This document shows positions 28,450-37,483 of a stretch of DNA of 64,000 bases, piece after piece. The notes below the pieces were generated by a model that was not told where the DNA came from, ran no database searches, and worked only from the letters and a program-made list of their open reading frames with translations. The translations under genes were made by a program, and so were the position numbers. The DNA comes from Halobacteriales archaeon QS_3_64_16 (lineage in GTDB: Archaea > Halobacteriota > Halobacteria > Halobacteriales > Halococcaceae), in contig PXRJ01000007.1 in NCBI GenBank assembly GCA_003021705.1, positions 32,449-96,448 of the forward strand. Reading direction: 5' to 3'. The first letter of the stretch is position 1. The number at the start of each line of letters is the position of its first letter.

Positions 28450-29139
28450 GTGTCCGCTCTCATACTCCTCTCGGTTTTCTCGGGGGACTTCACCGAGGCG
28501 GCGATGGCCTTTTTCTCCCAGTATGGCTACCTCGCGCTTCTGTTGTTCGTCTTCGCCGAGACCTCGATGCTCTTTCCGTTTCTGCCCAGTGAACTGGTCG
28601 TCCCGGCTGCCGCCGCGTTGCTCGTAACCGGCCCGCTATCGGCGCTCGCATTCGTCGGTGTCAACGTGGTCGGGACGGTCGCCGGGAGCCTCCTCGCGTA
28701 CTACGCCTTCGGTGGCGGGAGTTCCCGACTGTTCGATCGACTCAGTTCTCGCATGTCCGTCTCCGAGCGCCAGGTCGAGCGCTCGAAACGATGGTTTCGA
28801 CGCTGGGGCGAATCGTCGGTGTTCTGGGGCCGGTTGCTCCCCGGCCTTCGCTCGATCATCTCGATCCCCGCCGGGTTCGCGGAGATGAGTGTGGGGAAGT
28901 TCGCTCTCTACTCGGGGGCCGGCGGCGGGCTGTTCGCCGCCGGCGTCGCCGCGCTCGTCCTCGCGGGCGCGGACGGTCGTCTCTCTCACGCGTTCGTCGT
29001 GTTCGCCCGCCCACACTTCTTCGCTGCTCTCGCACTCGCCCGCTCGCGACCCGTCCTCGCGGTCGCTACCGTCCTGCTCGCGCTCTTCGCTGCGCTGCTC
29101 GCCCGAAACGCCTACGTGATTCGTTCTAACTCGTGGTAG
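28450..29139 (+). CDS. DedA/VTT-family membrane protein
   Basis: A member of the DedA/VTT family, whose members act as lipid scramblases or transporters. Characteristic points are the FAETSMLFPFLPSELVVPAA re-entrant segment, FVGVNVVGTVAGSLLAYYAF, and the Arg-containing FWGRLLPGLRSIISIPAGFA. Five or six hydrophobic segments are present. Start may be GTG 28450 (229 aa) or ATG 28504 (211 aa, nearer the family's usual start). Confidence 0.85.
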   Translation: MSALILLSVFSGDFTEAAMAFFSQYGYLALLLFVFAETSMLFPFLPSELVVPAAAALLVTGPLSALAFVGVNVVGTVAGSLLAYYAFGGGSSRLFDRLSSRMSVSERQVERSKRWFRRWGESSVFWGRLLPGLRSIISIPAGFAEMSVGKFALYSGAGGGLFAAGVAALVLAGADGRLSHAFVVFARPHFFAALALARSRPVLAVATVLLALFAALLARNAYVIRSNSW

Positions 29140-29295
29140 CTCCGCCTCGTGTCCACTTCGTCCGACTCACGCGCCGCGTCGGTCGTGGGCGTGACTATTA
29201 GTATGAGCTTCGTACACGCCGCCGAATCCAACCCCGGTCGTCCTCCCCTCGACCGTCACTTACGACGACTACCGATCGTACCGACGCCTCTCGAC

Positions 29296-30687
29296 TCAGC
29301 CCGCGTTCTCGCCGTCGAGCGCGTCGAGCACGCCGAGCGTTCGCTCGACCAGCGTCCCCGAATTGGGGGCGACGATCCACGCCAGCGCTTCCCTATCGAC
29401 CGGGTCGCGGTCGATGGCGGCCACAGGGGCCCCCTCGCTCCTGCCGTCACTGTCAGTCCCGCGCGTGCCGTTGAAGGCCTCTCGGATGGCTCGCTCTCTC
29501 GCGTCGTCCGTCGGTCCTTCCGCCTGGCCCGCCTCCAGTTCGACGACCGGTCCGTCGAGCTCCGCGAGTGTCGTCTCGATTTCCTCGTCGAACCGACAGT
29601 TCAGTGCGAACCGGAGTTCGGGTGCGCCCTCCCGGGCAGCGAGCAGGAATCGTGCGACGTGCCTGGAAGCGCCGAACGCGACGCCGCGAGTGGGCTTCGC
29701 GCCAGTCGGCGTGTTCGTGATCCGGCCCTCGACGGCCGCGATCTCCGCTGGCTTCTCGGCGTAGGGGGTCGCCCCGACGACGTTCGTGCCGACTTCCGGT
29801 ATCAATGGAGCTACGTCCCGCGCGACCAAGCTATCGACGGCCTCGCGCACGGCACTCGTGGTCGCCTCCCGGGCAGCCCGCTCGTGTATCCCGACGAGGT
29901 GATGCACGGCTCCAGGACCTTCACCAATGTCCAATGGGTAGCGCACTGCTCGCGAGAGAAGCGATATACCCTCGCCGACGGCTTGCTCGATGGCCGCGCC
30001 GCGAGCGAGGTGGGCCGTGATCGCGCTCGCGAGCGTACAGCCCGACCCATGCGTCGCGTCGGTCTCGACGCGAGGATGGGTGAACGTTCTCGCTCCCTCG
30101 CTTCCCACGAGGACGTCCCCTACCCTCTCGCCGGGGACGTGTCCGCCTTTTATTAGGGCAGCCGCCGCACCCATCCCACAGATCGCTTCGCCGGCTTCGA
30201 TCGCCGCCTCTTTACCGTCGATCTCGACGTCGGTCAGGACGGTCGCCTCCTCGGCGTTCGGCGTCACCAGCGTCGCCTCGGCGATCAGGTCCTCGTAGGC
30301 CGCCTCGCCCGCGGATTCGAGCAGCCGGTCGCCCGAGGTCGCGACCATCACCGGATCGACCACGAGCGGGAAGGAAAATTCCCGCGCGCGCTCGGCGACG
30401 AACTCCACCACCTCGGCGGTCGCGAGCATCCCGGTTTTGGCTGCTCCCAGCTCGAAGTCCCCACACACCGCCTCGAGCTGTGCGCCGATCTCTTCGGTCG
30501 GTAGGACGTGGACGCTCTCGACTCCCTGCGTGTTCTGGGCCGTCGTCGCACAGAGCACGCTCGTCCCGAAGGTCCCACAGGCCTCCATCGTCTTGAGATC
30601 GGCCTGGATGCCCGCTCCTCCTCCCGAGTCACTTGTCGCGATCGTGAGCGCCGTCGGAAGTCTCACGGGGGCGGCGGTGCGACTCAT
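29296..30687 (-). CDS. thiD: Hydroxymethylpyrimidine kinase fused to ThiN thiamine-phosphate synthase
   Basis: A 463-residue bifunctional thiamine enzyme. Residues 10-270 are ThiD, a ribokinase-fold kinase phosphorylating HMP and [38 protein letters not shown], and the anion hole [10 protein letters not shown]. Residues 275-463 are ThiN ([33 protein letters not shown]), the archaeal thiamine-phosphate synthase domain. This fusion is standard in archaea lacking ThiE. Its start overlaps the stop of the AIR-synthase-like gene upstream by 4 bp, so they are coupled. Confidence 0.92.
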   Translation of the reverse strand: MSRTAAPVRLPTALTIATSDSGGGAGIQADLKTMEACGTFGTSVLCATTAQNTQGVESVHVLPTEEIGAQLEAVCGDFELGAAKTGMLATAEVVEFVAERAREFSFPLVVDPVMVATSGDRLLESAGEAAYEDLIAEATLVTPNAEEATVLTDVEIDGKEAAIEAGEAICGMGAAAALIKGGHVPGERVGDVLVGSEGARTFTHPRVETDATHGSGCTLASAITAHLARGAAIEQAVGEGISLLSRAVRYPLDIGEGPGAVHHLVGIHERAAREATTSAVREAVDSLVARDVAPLIPEVGTNVVGATPYAEKPAEIAAVEGRITNTPTGAKPTRGVAFGASRHVARFLLAAREGAPELRFALNCRFDEEIETTLAELDGPVVELEAGQAEGPTDDARERAIREAFNGTRGTDSDGRSEGAPVAAIDRDPVDREALAWIVAPNSGTLVERTLGVLDALDGENAG

Positions 30688-31772
30688 CGGTCCATCCCTC
30701 CGCCCTCTACGTCCTCACTTCCCCCGTCCTCGCTCTCCTCGTTCGCATCTCGCTGCTGTGCTTTCCCCGCGAACTCCTCGAAGGTGCCCCAGAAGGGATC
30801 GCGCTTGGGGTGGGCTCGCTGTTCGCCGTCGACCGTCAGGCCCGATCCGTCCACTACCTCGCCGGCGTCCTCGGCCGGAATCCCCTCCGCTTCGAGCGCC
30901 TCTAGGACCTCTTCGACGCCCTCGGGCGCGACGCTCAACAACAGGGTCCCCTCGCTGATCGAGATCCAGGGATCGATGTCGAAGTACTCACACGCCCGTT
31001 CGACGCCCGGCGCTACGGGGATCGGGTCGGTCTCGATGTCTAGGCCGACGCCGCCGGCCCGGGCCATCTCGAAGAGCCCGCCGATCACCCCGCCCTCGGT
31101 CGCGTCGTGCATCGCACTTACCGGCCCGGCCGCACTCGCGGTCAGGGCGTCTCGGACAGGGCTCATGTCGTAGAAGCGATCGGTCGCGTGCTCGATTTCT
31201 CCCTCCGAGACTTCCTCGCGCATGAGCGACTCGAACTGGATGGCGAGCAGTCCCGTCGCCTCGATCGCCGGGCCTTTCGTCACTACGACCCGGTCGCCCG
31301 GTCGGGCACCGTCCGGGCGAACGACCTCCTCGTGATTTCCGACCGCGAGGCTCGTCCCGCCGCCGACCATCGGGTAGGTACAGCCCGCATAGCGGCCGGT
31401 GTGACCGGTGGCGATCGAGACGTCCAACTCTCGAGCCTCGCGGTCGATCGTCTCCCAGAACGTTCGAAAGTCCTCCTCTGCCATCTCGGGCGGCAAGTTC
31501 AGATCGATCGCCAGATGGGTCGGCGAGAGCCCCGAGACTGCGACGTCACTCAGTAGAACGTGGAAGGCGAACCACGCCGCCCGCTCGAAGCCCAGTGATG
31601 GCATGACGAACACCGGATCCGTGGCGAGGGCAATCGCCGTACCCCGAGCGTCGATCACGCCGAAGTCGACGCCGTGTCGTGGTCCCAGTGTGACGTCCTC
31701 GCGGTCAGCGCCTAAGTTCGGATAGACGTACTCGTCAAAAAACTCCCGGTCGACTTTACCCAGATCGGCCAT
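30684..31772 (-). CDS. AIR-synthase-related (HypE/ThiL-like) protein
   Basis: A 362-residue member of the PurM/AIR-synthase superfamily of ATP-binding enzymes. Family marks are [37 protein letters not shown] and the second-domain opening [20 protein letters not shown]. It resembles HypE-like archaeal proteins rather than classic ThiL. The overlap with thiDN makes a thiamine role, such as thiamine-phosphate kinase-like activity, attractive but unproved. ATG 31772 is chosen; the upstream extension would need a TTG. Confidence 0.8.
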   Translation of the reverse strand: MADLGKVDREFFDEYVYPNLGADREDVTLGPRHGVDFGVIDARGTAIALATDPVFVMPSLGFERAAWFAFHVLLSDVAVSGLSPTHLAIDLNLPPEMAEEDFRTFWETIDREARELDVSIATGHTGRYAGCTYPMVGGGTSLAVGNHEEVVRPDGARPGDRVVVTKGPAIEATGLLAIQFESLMREEVSEGEIEHATDRFYDMSPVRDALTASAAGPVSAMHDATEGGVIGGLFEMARAGGVGLDIETDPIPVAPGVERACEYFDIDPWISISEGTLLLSVAPEGVEEVLEALEAEGIPAEDAGEVVDGSGLTVDGEQRAHPKRDPFWGTFEEFAGKAQQRDANEESEDGGSEDVEGGGMDR

Positions 31773-31835
31773 GACCGGCTGGTACAAGCGGGTAGCGTTT
31801 AGGCGTAGTGGTGGTCGTGTTCGTCGTGAGTCCGA

Positions 31836-33218
31836 TCAGTCCCGCTCGCCGGCCCCGACCGCGCTCTCGCCGACCGGCTCGTGGCCCTCGATTACCTCCT
31901 GGCCGCCCATGTAGGGCCGAAGCGCTTCGGGAACGTTGACCGTGCCGTCCGGGTTCTGGTAGTATTCGAGGATCGCGACGAGCACGCGTGGAACGGCAAC
32001 CCCGGAGGCGTTGAGTGTGTGGAGATAGTCGGCCGATTCGTGGCGCTCCGGTCGGTAGCGAAGCCCGGCTCGACGTGCTTGATAGTCCGCGAAGTTCGAC
32101 GCCGAGGAGACCTCGAGCCACCGACCGCCCTCCTCGGGACCGTCGTCCATGTCGTCGCCCGGTGCCCACAGCTCGATGTCGTACTGCTTGGCGTGTTTCA
32201 GGCCCATGTCGCCGGTGCAGATCTCGATGACGCGGTAGGGGAGATCGAGCCGTCGCAACACCTCCTCGGCTTCGTCTAGTAATTCCTCGAGGCGTTCGTA
32301 GCTCTCCTCCGGACGCACGAAGTTCACCAATTCTACTTTATTGAACTGGTGTACCCGGACGATCCCCCGTGTCTCGGTACCGTGCTCGCCGGCTTCCCGC
32401 CTGAAATTAGGAGTGTAAGCCTGGTGCTTGAGGGGGAGGTCGTCGTCGAGCAGGACCTCCTCGGCGTACATATTGGTGACTGGGACCTCCGCAGTCGGAC
32501 AGAGCCAGAGGTCGGCGTCGTCGTAGTCGGTAAACTCGTCGCCGCCGATCCGATAGGCGTCCTCGTTGAACTCGGGGAGTTGACCCGTTCCGCGCATCGA
32601 GCGGCTGTTCACCGGGATCGGCGGGAACAGATCGACATAGCTCTGTTCGCGATGGACCGAGAGCATGAACTGGATCAGGGCGTGTTCGAGACGAGCACCG
32701 TCGCCCTTCGTGAAGTAAAACCCCCCGCCAGCGACCTTCGCGCCGCGCTGGGAATCGAGTATATCGAGGTCCTCGCCGAGATCGTAGTGGGGAATCACGG
32801 GCTCGGGAAGTTCTCGCAGATCGTCGAACCCGACGCGGTACTCCTCGACGTTGTCCGCCTCGTCCTCGCCGATGGGCACTGACTCGTGGGCCGGCTGTGG
32901 AAGGCGAAGCAACCACTCTTCTAACTCCCCCTCTAGTTCGTTCGCTCTTTGTTCGAGCTCTCCGAGCTCGGTTTTGAGCTCCTGGGACCGGGAAATCGCT
33001 TCTTCGGCTTCTTCCTCTTCGCCCGCCGCTTTTAGCTCGCCGATCCGGCTCGAGATCTCGTTTCGCTCGTGGCGCAGCTCGTCGCCACGGGCCTTCAGCT
33101 CGCGCCAGTGCTCGTCGACGTCGAGCACTCGATCGAGGTCTACTCCCTCGACGCCCTTCCGATCGATAGCCTCCCGCACCTCCTCGGGATGCTCGCGGAG
33201 GAACTGCCTGCTGATCAT
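31836..33218 (-). CDS. serS: Seryl-tRNA synthetase
   Basis: A 460-residue class II synthetase charging tRNA(Ser). The N-terminal long antiparallel coiled coil that grips the tRNA is at residues 30-105 (charged heptads around ELRHERNEISSRIGELK). Class II motifs include RGTGQLPEFNED, TAEVPVTNMY, NFRREAGEHGTETRG (motif 2) and the motif 3 region LNASGVAVPRVLVAILEYYQ. It is the common bacterial-type SerS, not the rare methanogen form. The start MISRQFLREHPEEVR is canonical. Confidence 0.96.
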   Translation of the reverse strand: MISRQFLREHPEEVREAIDRKGVEGVDLDRVLDVDEHWRELKARGDELRHERNEISSRIGELKAAGEEEEAEEAISRSQELKTELGELEQRANELEGELEEWLLRLPQPAHESVPIGEDEADNVEEYRVGFDDLRELPEPVIPHYDLGEDLDILDSQRGAKVAGGGFYFTKGDGARLEHALIQFMLSVHREQSYVDLFPPIPVNSRSMRGTGQLPEFNEDAYRIGGDEFTDYDDADLWLCPTAEVPVTNMYAEEVLLDDDLPLKHQAYTPNFRREAGEHGTETRGIVRVHQFNKVELVNFVRPEESYERLEELLDEAEEVLRRLDLPYRVIEICTGDMGLKHAKQYDIELWAPGDDMDDGPEEGGRWLEVSSASNFADYQARRAGLRYRPERHESADYLHTLNASGVAVPRVLVAILEYYQNPDGTVNVPEALRPYMGGQEVIEGHEPVGESAVGAGERD

Positions 33219-33423
33219 TTCTCGGGAGCTACCGAAGGCCGAAGTAAAACCGTGTCGTTCCAGTCGGTCGGTAGAGAGGCGCTCTCGGGTCCGCCCTCAC
33301 GTCGCGGTGCTATCGACGGTAGCAACTCCCTCTCAAGGGAGAGTTCAAGTACGACGACGGTCGGACTCCCCTACTAACTGTGCCGGGCCGAGAACGACCG
33401 CCGAGGAGCCGGGGCGCACGACG

Positions 33424-34608
33424 ATGAATCGACGAGGAGCGATGCGACGGCTCTGTGGCTCGGTTCTCGTCCTCGGGTCGGGAATCGGATTCTCACTCAT
33501 CCACACCGTCCACTGGCTCTCGGAAGGCGAGGACCTCTCGACGGCGCTATTTGGAATCGTCGTTCCGGGTCTGCTCGCGCTAACGCTCGTCGGCTGTGGA
33601 TACTGGCTGCTCCGAAGCGAGTTCGCTCCAGGGAAGATCTGTCGGGTCGGGATCTGGTGTCTGGTCGGTACCGGGGCGATGGGTGCGGCGGGAGCCCTGA
33701 TCGTGCTCTACCAGCAGGCCGAAGGGGTCGCAATGAGCGATGGCTTCTTCGTCATCGCCAACGAGGCGACTATCGGCGCACTCGTCGGGTTCGTCGTCGG
33801 TGTCTACGATAGCCGACAGCGGGCGACGAACCAACAGTTACTCGCCGAACGCGACCGGATCGCAGAGCTCAACCAGCGACTCACGGTGCTCAACCGAGTA
33901 CTCAGACACGACGTCAGAACCCACGTGAACGTCATCGAGGGCCACGTCGCTCTCTTGGCCGACCGAATCGAACACGCTGGGAACGGGGAGCCTGAGGACC
34001 GGAGCCTGCGGGTCGTCGAACGACGCCTGAACGAGATCGCCCGGCTGAGCGAGGACGCCCGCCGGGTCGAACGGCTGTTAGAGGGGGAGGCTCACGCCGC
34101 CCCGATCGATCTCGTCGCCGCCGTCGAGAGGGGAGTGAGACGGGCCTGCCGGGAGGACCGTACAGCGGGAAGCGTCGACCTCGAATTCGATTGCCCCGAT
34201 CAGGAGTACGTCGCGGCCAACGACCTCTTCGACGTGGCGCTACGCAGCGTTCTCGAAGGGGTAATCGAGCGCGAGGAGAGCGGAACCGCCCGGGTCGCGC
34301 TGTCGGTCTCACGGGTATCGATCGGCGAGGAAGGCGAGTATGCCGAGGTCCTGATCGAGTGTGGGGGCGGGGCCACTCGTCGGGACCTCGATGCGCTCGG
34401 CCGGACCGACGGCGAGACGCCTCTCGATCACGCCGATGGACTCGGGCTGTGGCTGGCGCGGTGGATAATCGAGCAATCAGGCGGCCAGATCACGCTCGAA
34501 CGCGGCGAGAACGGCGGGACCGTCGTCTCGATCAGGCTCCGACTGGCCGATCCCGAGCCGGGCTCCGGAGCCGGTTCCGAGGCACGAACCCCCGCTCCGC
34601 CGCGGTGA
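33424..34608 (+). CDS. Membrane sensor histidine kinase
   Basis: A 394-residue kinase. Four membrane helices cover residues 10-125 (VLVLGSGIGFSLIHTVHWL, GIVVPGLLALTLVGCGYWLL, IWCLVGTGAMGAAGALIVLY, ATIGALVGFVVGVY). They are followed by a short coiled coil and the H-box LRHDVRTHVNVIEGH. The ATPase domain is divergent: the usual Asn of the N-box region is not evident in FDVALRSVLEGVIER, while the G-box DGLGLWLARWIIEQSGGQI is good. No response regulator gene is next to it. The ATG at 33424 is used; the long open frame upstream is antisense to serS. Confidence 0.85.
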   Translation: MNRRGAMRRLCGSVLVLGSGIGFSLIHTVHWLSEGEDLSTALFGIVVPGLLALTLVGCGYWLLRSEFAPGKICRVGIWCLVGTGAMGAAGALIVLYQQAEGVAMSDGFFVIANEATIGALVGFVVGVYDSRQRATNQQLLAERDRIAELNQRLTVLNRVLRHDVRTHVNVIEGHVALLADRIEHAGNGEPEDRSLRVVERRLNEIARLSEDARRVERLLEGEAHAAPIDLVAAVERGVRRACREDRTAGSVDLEFDCPDQEYVAANDLFDVALRSVLEGVIEREESGTARVALSVSRVSIGEEGEYAEVLIECGGGATRRDLDALGRTDGETPLDHADGLGLWLARWIIEQSGGQITLERGENGGTVVSIRLRLADPEPGSGAGSEARTPAPPR

Positions 34609-34848
34609 GAGGCGTGTCGGGGTCGACGAGGCGCGGCGGGACGGGGCTACTCGGCGTCACAGGGGAACCCCGACTGTCGGCGGCCGGTCGGTGGCTCGCT
34701 TCGGCGGGCGGTTGCCGATCGAGTACCTTGGACAGTAACGGGGCACATCGATGCCGGCGTAGCCTCCTCCTACCGACCGGGCAGTCCGATCGATGGATCT
34801 GGACGATCGATGAAATTAAGTCCGGTCGGTAGCACGTACGGACGAATC

Positions 34849-35658
34849 ATGGTCTCGAACCGATCGCGCGGCCCGGTCGCCGCGGTGGCGATCGCCATCG
34901 TGCTCGCGAGCCTGTTCGCCCCGGGCGTACTGGCCCAGCAAGCCCAACAGAGCGGACAGTCCGAATCCGAACCGAACGACAGCCCCCGAAACGCGACGTT
35001 CATCCAGCCGGGCGCGACGACAACCGGCGAGATAACGGCGAGCGAGAACGCCACGAACGCCGATGCGGACTGGTTCGCCCTCCCGGTCCAGGAAGGACAG
35101 AACGTCAGCGTTGCCTTCGAGAGCGGGGGCGAGAGCGAGCGTCTGCTCGTCTTTCTCGCTAGCCCGTCGGCCTCCGGGAACGTCTCGGCAGTCAACGACA
35201 CGCTCGCTGACGCCACCATCGCTCCGAGCGGGAGCACCGTCCAGTTGAACGCTACCGCCAACGGGTCGCGGCTCTACTTCATCGGCGTGACCGGTCGAAG
35301 CGGGGAGTACCAGTTCACCGCCGAGACGAGCGGCAACGGGACGACGATGGCAAACGGCACGAACATGACGAACGCGACGATGGCCAACGGCACGATGACG
35401 GCCAATGGAACCAACATGACGATGGCGAACGACACCGGCATGGCGAACGCGACGACCTCGACCCAAGCCACGAGCACTACCAACACTCCGACGACGACCG
35501 AAGCGACAACCACGACTTCGACGGCGGCCGGCACCACAGGTAGCGGCGGCGAGGGTGGTGGCGGCGAGGAGACGAGTACCACTGGGCCCGGCTTCGGGCT
35601 TCTCGCGGCACTGGTCGCACTGCTCGCCGCGGCGCTGCTCGCCACGCGACGCCGGTAG
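34849..35658 (+). CDS. Secreted glycoprotein with PGF-CTERM anchor
   Basis: A 269-residue surface protein. A Sec signal peptide (RGPVAAVAIAIVLASLFAPG, cut near LAQQ) leads to a pre-peptidase-like beta domain at about residues 38-165 (NDSPRNATFIQPG, ADWFALPVQEGQNVSVAFES). A repetitive stretch of Met/Ala/Asn/Gly/Thr with many N-x-T sequons follows, then a Thr-rich spacer. The end is a PGF-CTERM signal (TGPGFGLLAALVALLAAALL then ATRRR), cut and lipid-attached by archaeosortase A. It is probably a heavily glycosylated cell-envelope protein. Confidence 0.85.
   Translation: MVSNRSRGPVAAVAIAIVLASLFAPGVLAQQAQQSGQSESEPNDSPRNATFIQPGATTTGEITASENATNADADWFALPVQEGQNVSVAFESGGESERLLVFLASPSASGNVSAVNDTLADATIAPSGSTVQLNATANGSRLYFIGVTGRSGEYQFTAETSGNGTTMANGTNMTNATMANGTMTANGTNMTMANDTGMANATTSTQATSTTNTPTTTEATTTTSTAAGTTGSGGEGGGGEETSTTGPGFGLLAALVALLAAALLATRRR
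35341..35460 (+). repeat. Imperfect tandem repeat coding for N-glycosylation sequons
   Basis: Within the PGF-CTERM protein gene, short units reading atggcnaacgg(n)ac(g/c)... recur about every 12-24 bases. They give Met-Ala-Asn-Gly-Thr and Asn-Met-Thr segments. Seven or more N-x-T sites sit within about 40 residues, forming a spacer between the globular domain and the membrane anchor. Slippage in such repeats could change spacer length between strains. Confidence 0.7.
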
Positions 35659-35797
35659 CGCTCGAGTACTGCGGTCCGTTCTCCGTCTTTCCCTGCTTCA
35701 TTTTTCTCCCCGCTGCGTTCGAGCGAGAGCGATCGTCGAAATCGTCGAGATCGTCGAACCCGAGGGACTTTGACCCGTTGCCCGCGTGGGTAGCGAT

Positions 35798-36730
35798 ATG
35801 GCTATCGGCGACCACACCCAGGTACGAACCGGCGAGTGTACCGATCTGTCCTACGTCGACGTCGGGCTGTACGACACCCCTGGCTACGGCTCGGTCTACG
35901 TGCTCGACGCCGAACGGCCGGCGATAATCGACACCGGCCTCGGCACGAGCTACGAACTGATACTCGACGCGCTCGATGACCTCGATATCGCGCGCGAGGA
36001 CGTCGCGGTGATCGCGCCCACCCACGTCCACCTCGATCACGCGGGCGGGGCGGGCTATCTCGCCGCAGCCTGTCCGAACGCCCGCGTCGTGACCCACGGG
36101 ATCGGCGCGCCCCACCTGGTCGATCCCTCGCGGCTCGTCGACGGCACGAAGAAAGCGGTCGGCTCGCGCTGGCAGTACTACGCCGAGCCGAAACCCATTC
36201 CCGAAGACCGGATCACCGAACTGGAAGGCGGCGACGAAATCGATCTCGGCGACCACTCTCTGGAAGTGCATCACGCCCCGGGGCATGCCCCCCACCACGC
36301 GATCTATCACGACCCGGCGAACGACGCGATCTTCACCGCCGACGCTGCGGGCATCTACGTCCCGGCCCGCGAGGAGATCCGCCCGACGACCCCGCCAGCC
36401 GACTTCCATCTCGGGAACTCCCTCGCCGATATCGAGACCATGCAGGGGATCGATCCCTCTACCTTATTGTTCGGTCACTTCGGCCCCCGCGAGACCGGCG
36501 ATGCCCTCTCGACCTACGCGGAGACCCTCCCCGAGTGGGTCAGGGCGGTCGCGAACGCGCGCGAGGAACTCCCGGACGACGAGTCCGTGGTCGAACACTT
36601 CGTCGAGCGCGCCGAAACGGCCGAAATGGCTGAGGTCTGGGGCGAGGAGCAAGCCGCCGCCGAGACCGCGATCAATGTCAGAGGGGTACTCATTTCGCTC
36701 GATCGCTACGGCGAGGACGCCCGGCCGTAA
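35798..36730 (+). CDS. MBL-fold metallo-hydrolase
   Basis: A 310-residue metallo-beta-lactamase-fold hydrolase. The zinc site is complete: APTHVHLDHAGG (HxHxDH), the next His in ARVVTHGIGAPH, HHAPGHAPHHAIYH, and the FTADAAG Asp. The last His lies in LLFGHFGPRET. The C-terminal 70 residues add helices. The substrate is unknown; its plan resembles glyoxalase II-like enzymes acting on thioesters or lactones. ATG 35798 is preferred to a GTG four codons earlier. Confidence 0.88.
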   Translation: MAIGDHTQVRTGECTDLSYVDVGLYDTPGYGSVYVLDAERPAIIDTGLGTSYELILDALDDLDIAREDVAVIAPTHVHLDHAGGAGYLAAACPNARVVTHGIGAPHLVDPSRLVDGTKKAVGSRWQYYAEPKPIPEDRITELEGGDEIDLGDHSLEVHHAPGHAPHHAIYHDPANDAIFTADAAGIYVPAREEIRPTTPPADFHLGNSLADIETMQGIDPSTLLFGHFGPRETGDALSTYAETLPEWVRAVANAREELPDDESVVEHFVERAETAEMAEVWGEEQAAAETAINVRGVLISLDRYGEDARP

Positions 36731-36978
36731 CCGACTCCGCCTTACTGTACTCTACCACGCCACAGCCTGTCGTATCGTCCCTGTCCTACCATACTTCATT
36801 CGGCCCCCGAGCGTCGCCCCCGCTCGTCGATTCGATCGAGACGATCGGCTGCTTTTAATCGGACGTTACCAGTCGCGAGTCCGTCCCCACTTCGAGCGTC
36901 GGGGGCCGATCGACCGACTACCGGAACCTCTCTTTTTCCCCTCGAAAGCTTGGATTTGCAAGCTGGGGTATTATGTGC

Positions 36979-36991
36979 GTGTGAATCACAC
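36979..36991. promoter_or_regulatory. Palindrome GTGTGA-A-TCACAC
   Basis: A perfect 6+1+6 palindrome 69 bp upstream of the Cys-rich protein gene. Its core TGTGANTCACA also occurs at 47003-47013 upstream of the Gfo/Idh gene, so the same regulator could bind both. Confidence 0.4.
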
Positions 36992-37014
36992 CATCATACA
37001 ACCTCACATCGCGG

Positions 37015-37038
37015 CGGAGGCTTCACGTGAGGCCTCCG
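37015..37038. promoter_or_regulatory. 24-bp near-perfect palindrome before Cys-rich gene
   Basis: CGGAGGC, then TTCACGTGAG, then GCCTCCG: all but one symmetrical pair match, with no loop. It lies 22 bp upstream of the ATG at 37060 and just before the GGAGG ribosome site. As DNA it would suit a dimeric repressor; as RNA it would fold into a hairpin close to the start codon. Confidence 0.45.
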
Positions 37039-37059
37039 GGGGGACCAGGAGGGAGAAAT

Positions 37060-37383
37060 ATGACACTCCACGGGGAAAGCGGGCGAGGAGTACCGAACGA
37101 ACGACCGATCCAACAGTGTGCGTACTGTCGTCGGGAGGCGTCGGGAGGCGAGGGGTGTACGACCGATACGATCACCTTTCCCGATGGGACGGTCGAAGCG
37201 GCGATCGCTTACGGAGAGGAATCGACCGCCCGGCTCGCCGAGCGGTGTCCGGGCTGTGGCGTCGAACCGGAGGGCTATCACCACCCGTTCTGTCCGAACG
37301 AGGAGTGTCCCCGGTGTGGTGGTGGGCTCATGCACTGTGGCTGTCTCGATACGGACTGTGTCTCCCGGCGCTGGCCGGAGTGA
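37060..37383 (+). CDS. Cysteine-rich zinc-ribbon-like protein
   Basis: A 107-residue protein with eleven cysteines, in CAYC near the start, EGC, CPGC, FCPNEECPRC and HCGCLDTDC. The spacing CxxC...CxxC with CPxC pairs suggests two or three zinc-binding knuckles. No enzyme motif is present. A GGAGG ribosome site lies 6 bases before the ATG. The region upstream holds two palindromes, which suggests regulated expression. Its function is unknown; metal sensing or nucleic-acid binding would fit. Confidence 0.7.
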   Translation: MTLHGESGRGVPNERPIQQCAYCRREASGGEGCTTDTITFPDGTVEAAIAYGEESTARLAERCPGCGVEPEGYHHPFCPNEECPRCGGGLMHCGCLDTDCVSRRWPE

Positions 37384-37483
37384 CTCAGCGGGATAGTAGG
37401 GCAGTAGGGTAGCAGGACGGCGGGACAGTGGTGTGGCGGCCGGGGATCGGGGCGTCGGGTAGAAAGCGGACCGTCAATGGCGA

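Larger units (their letters stand above)
36731..37059. other. 329-bp intergenic region with two palindromes
   Basis: No gene. It contains an 11-bp inverted repeat (TCGGCCCCCGA at 36800-36810 and its complement at 36899-36909). There are also two tighter palindromes nearer the following gene, listed separately. Its last 80 bp probably form the control region of the Cys-rich protein gene. Confidence 0.6.

Noticed and set aside
32851-33423. In-frame extension upstream of the histidine kinase
   Set aside because: It is antisense to serS and Ser/Arg-rich; the kinase begins naturally at 33424 with its first membrane helix.
36800-36909. 11-bp inverted repeat TCGGCCCCCGA with an 88-base loop
   Set aside because: At this arm length and spacing about one such repeat is expected by chance in a GC-rich window, so it is not called as a separate element.
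36285-37412. 375-codon frame overlapping the MBL gene
   Set aside because: Pro/Arg-rich shadow of the metallo-hydrolase frame running on into intergenic DNA.
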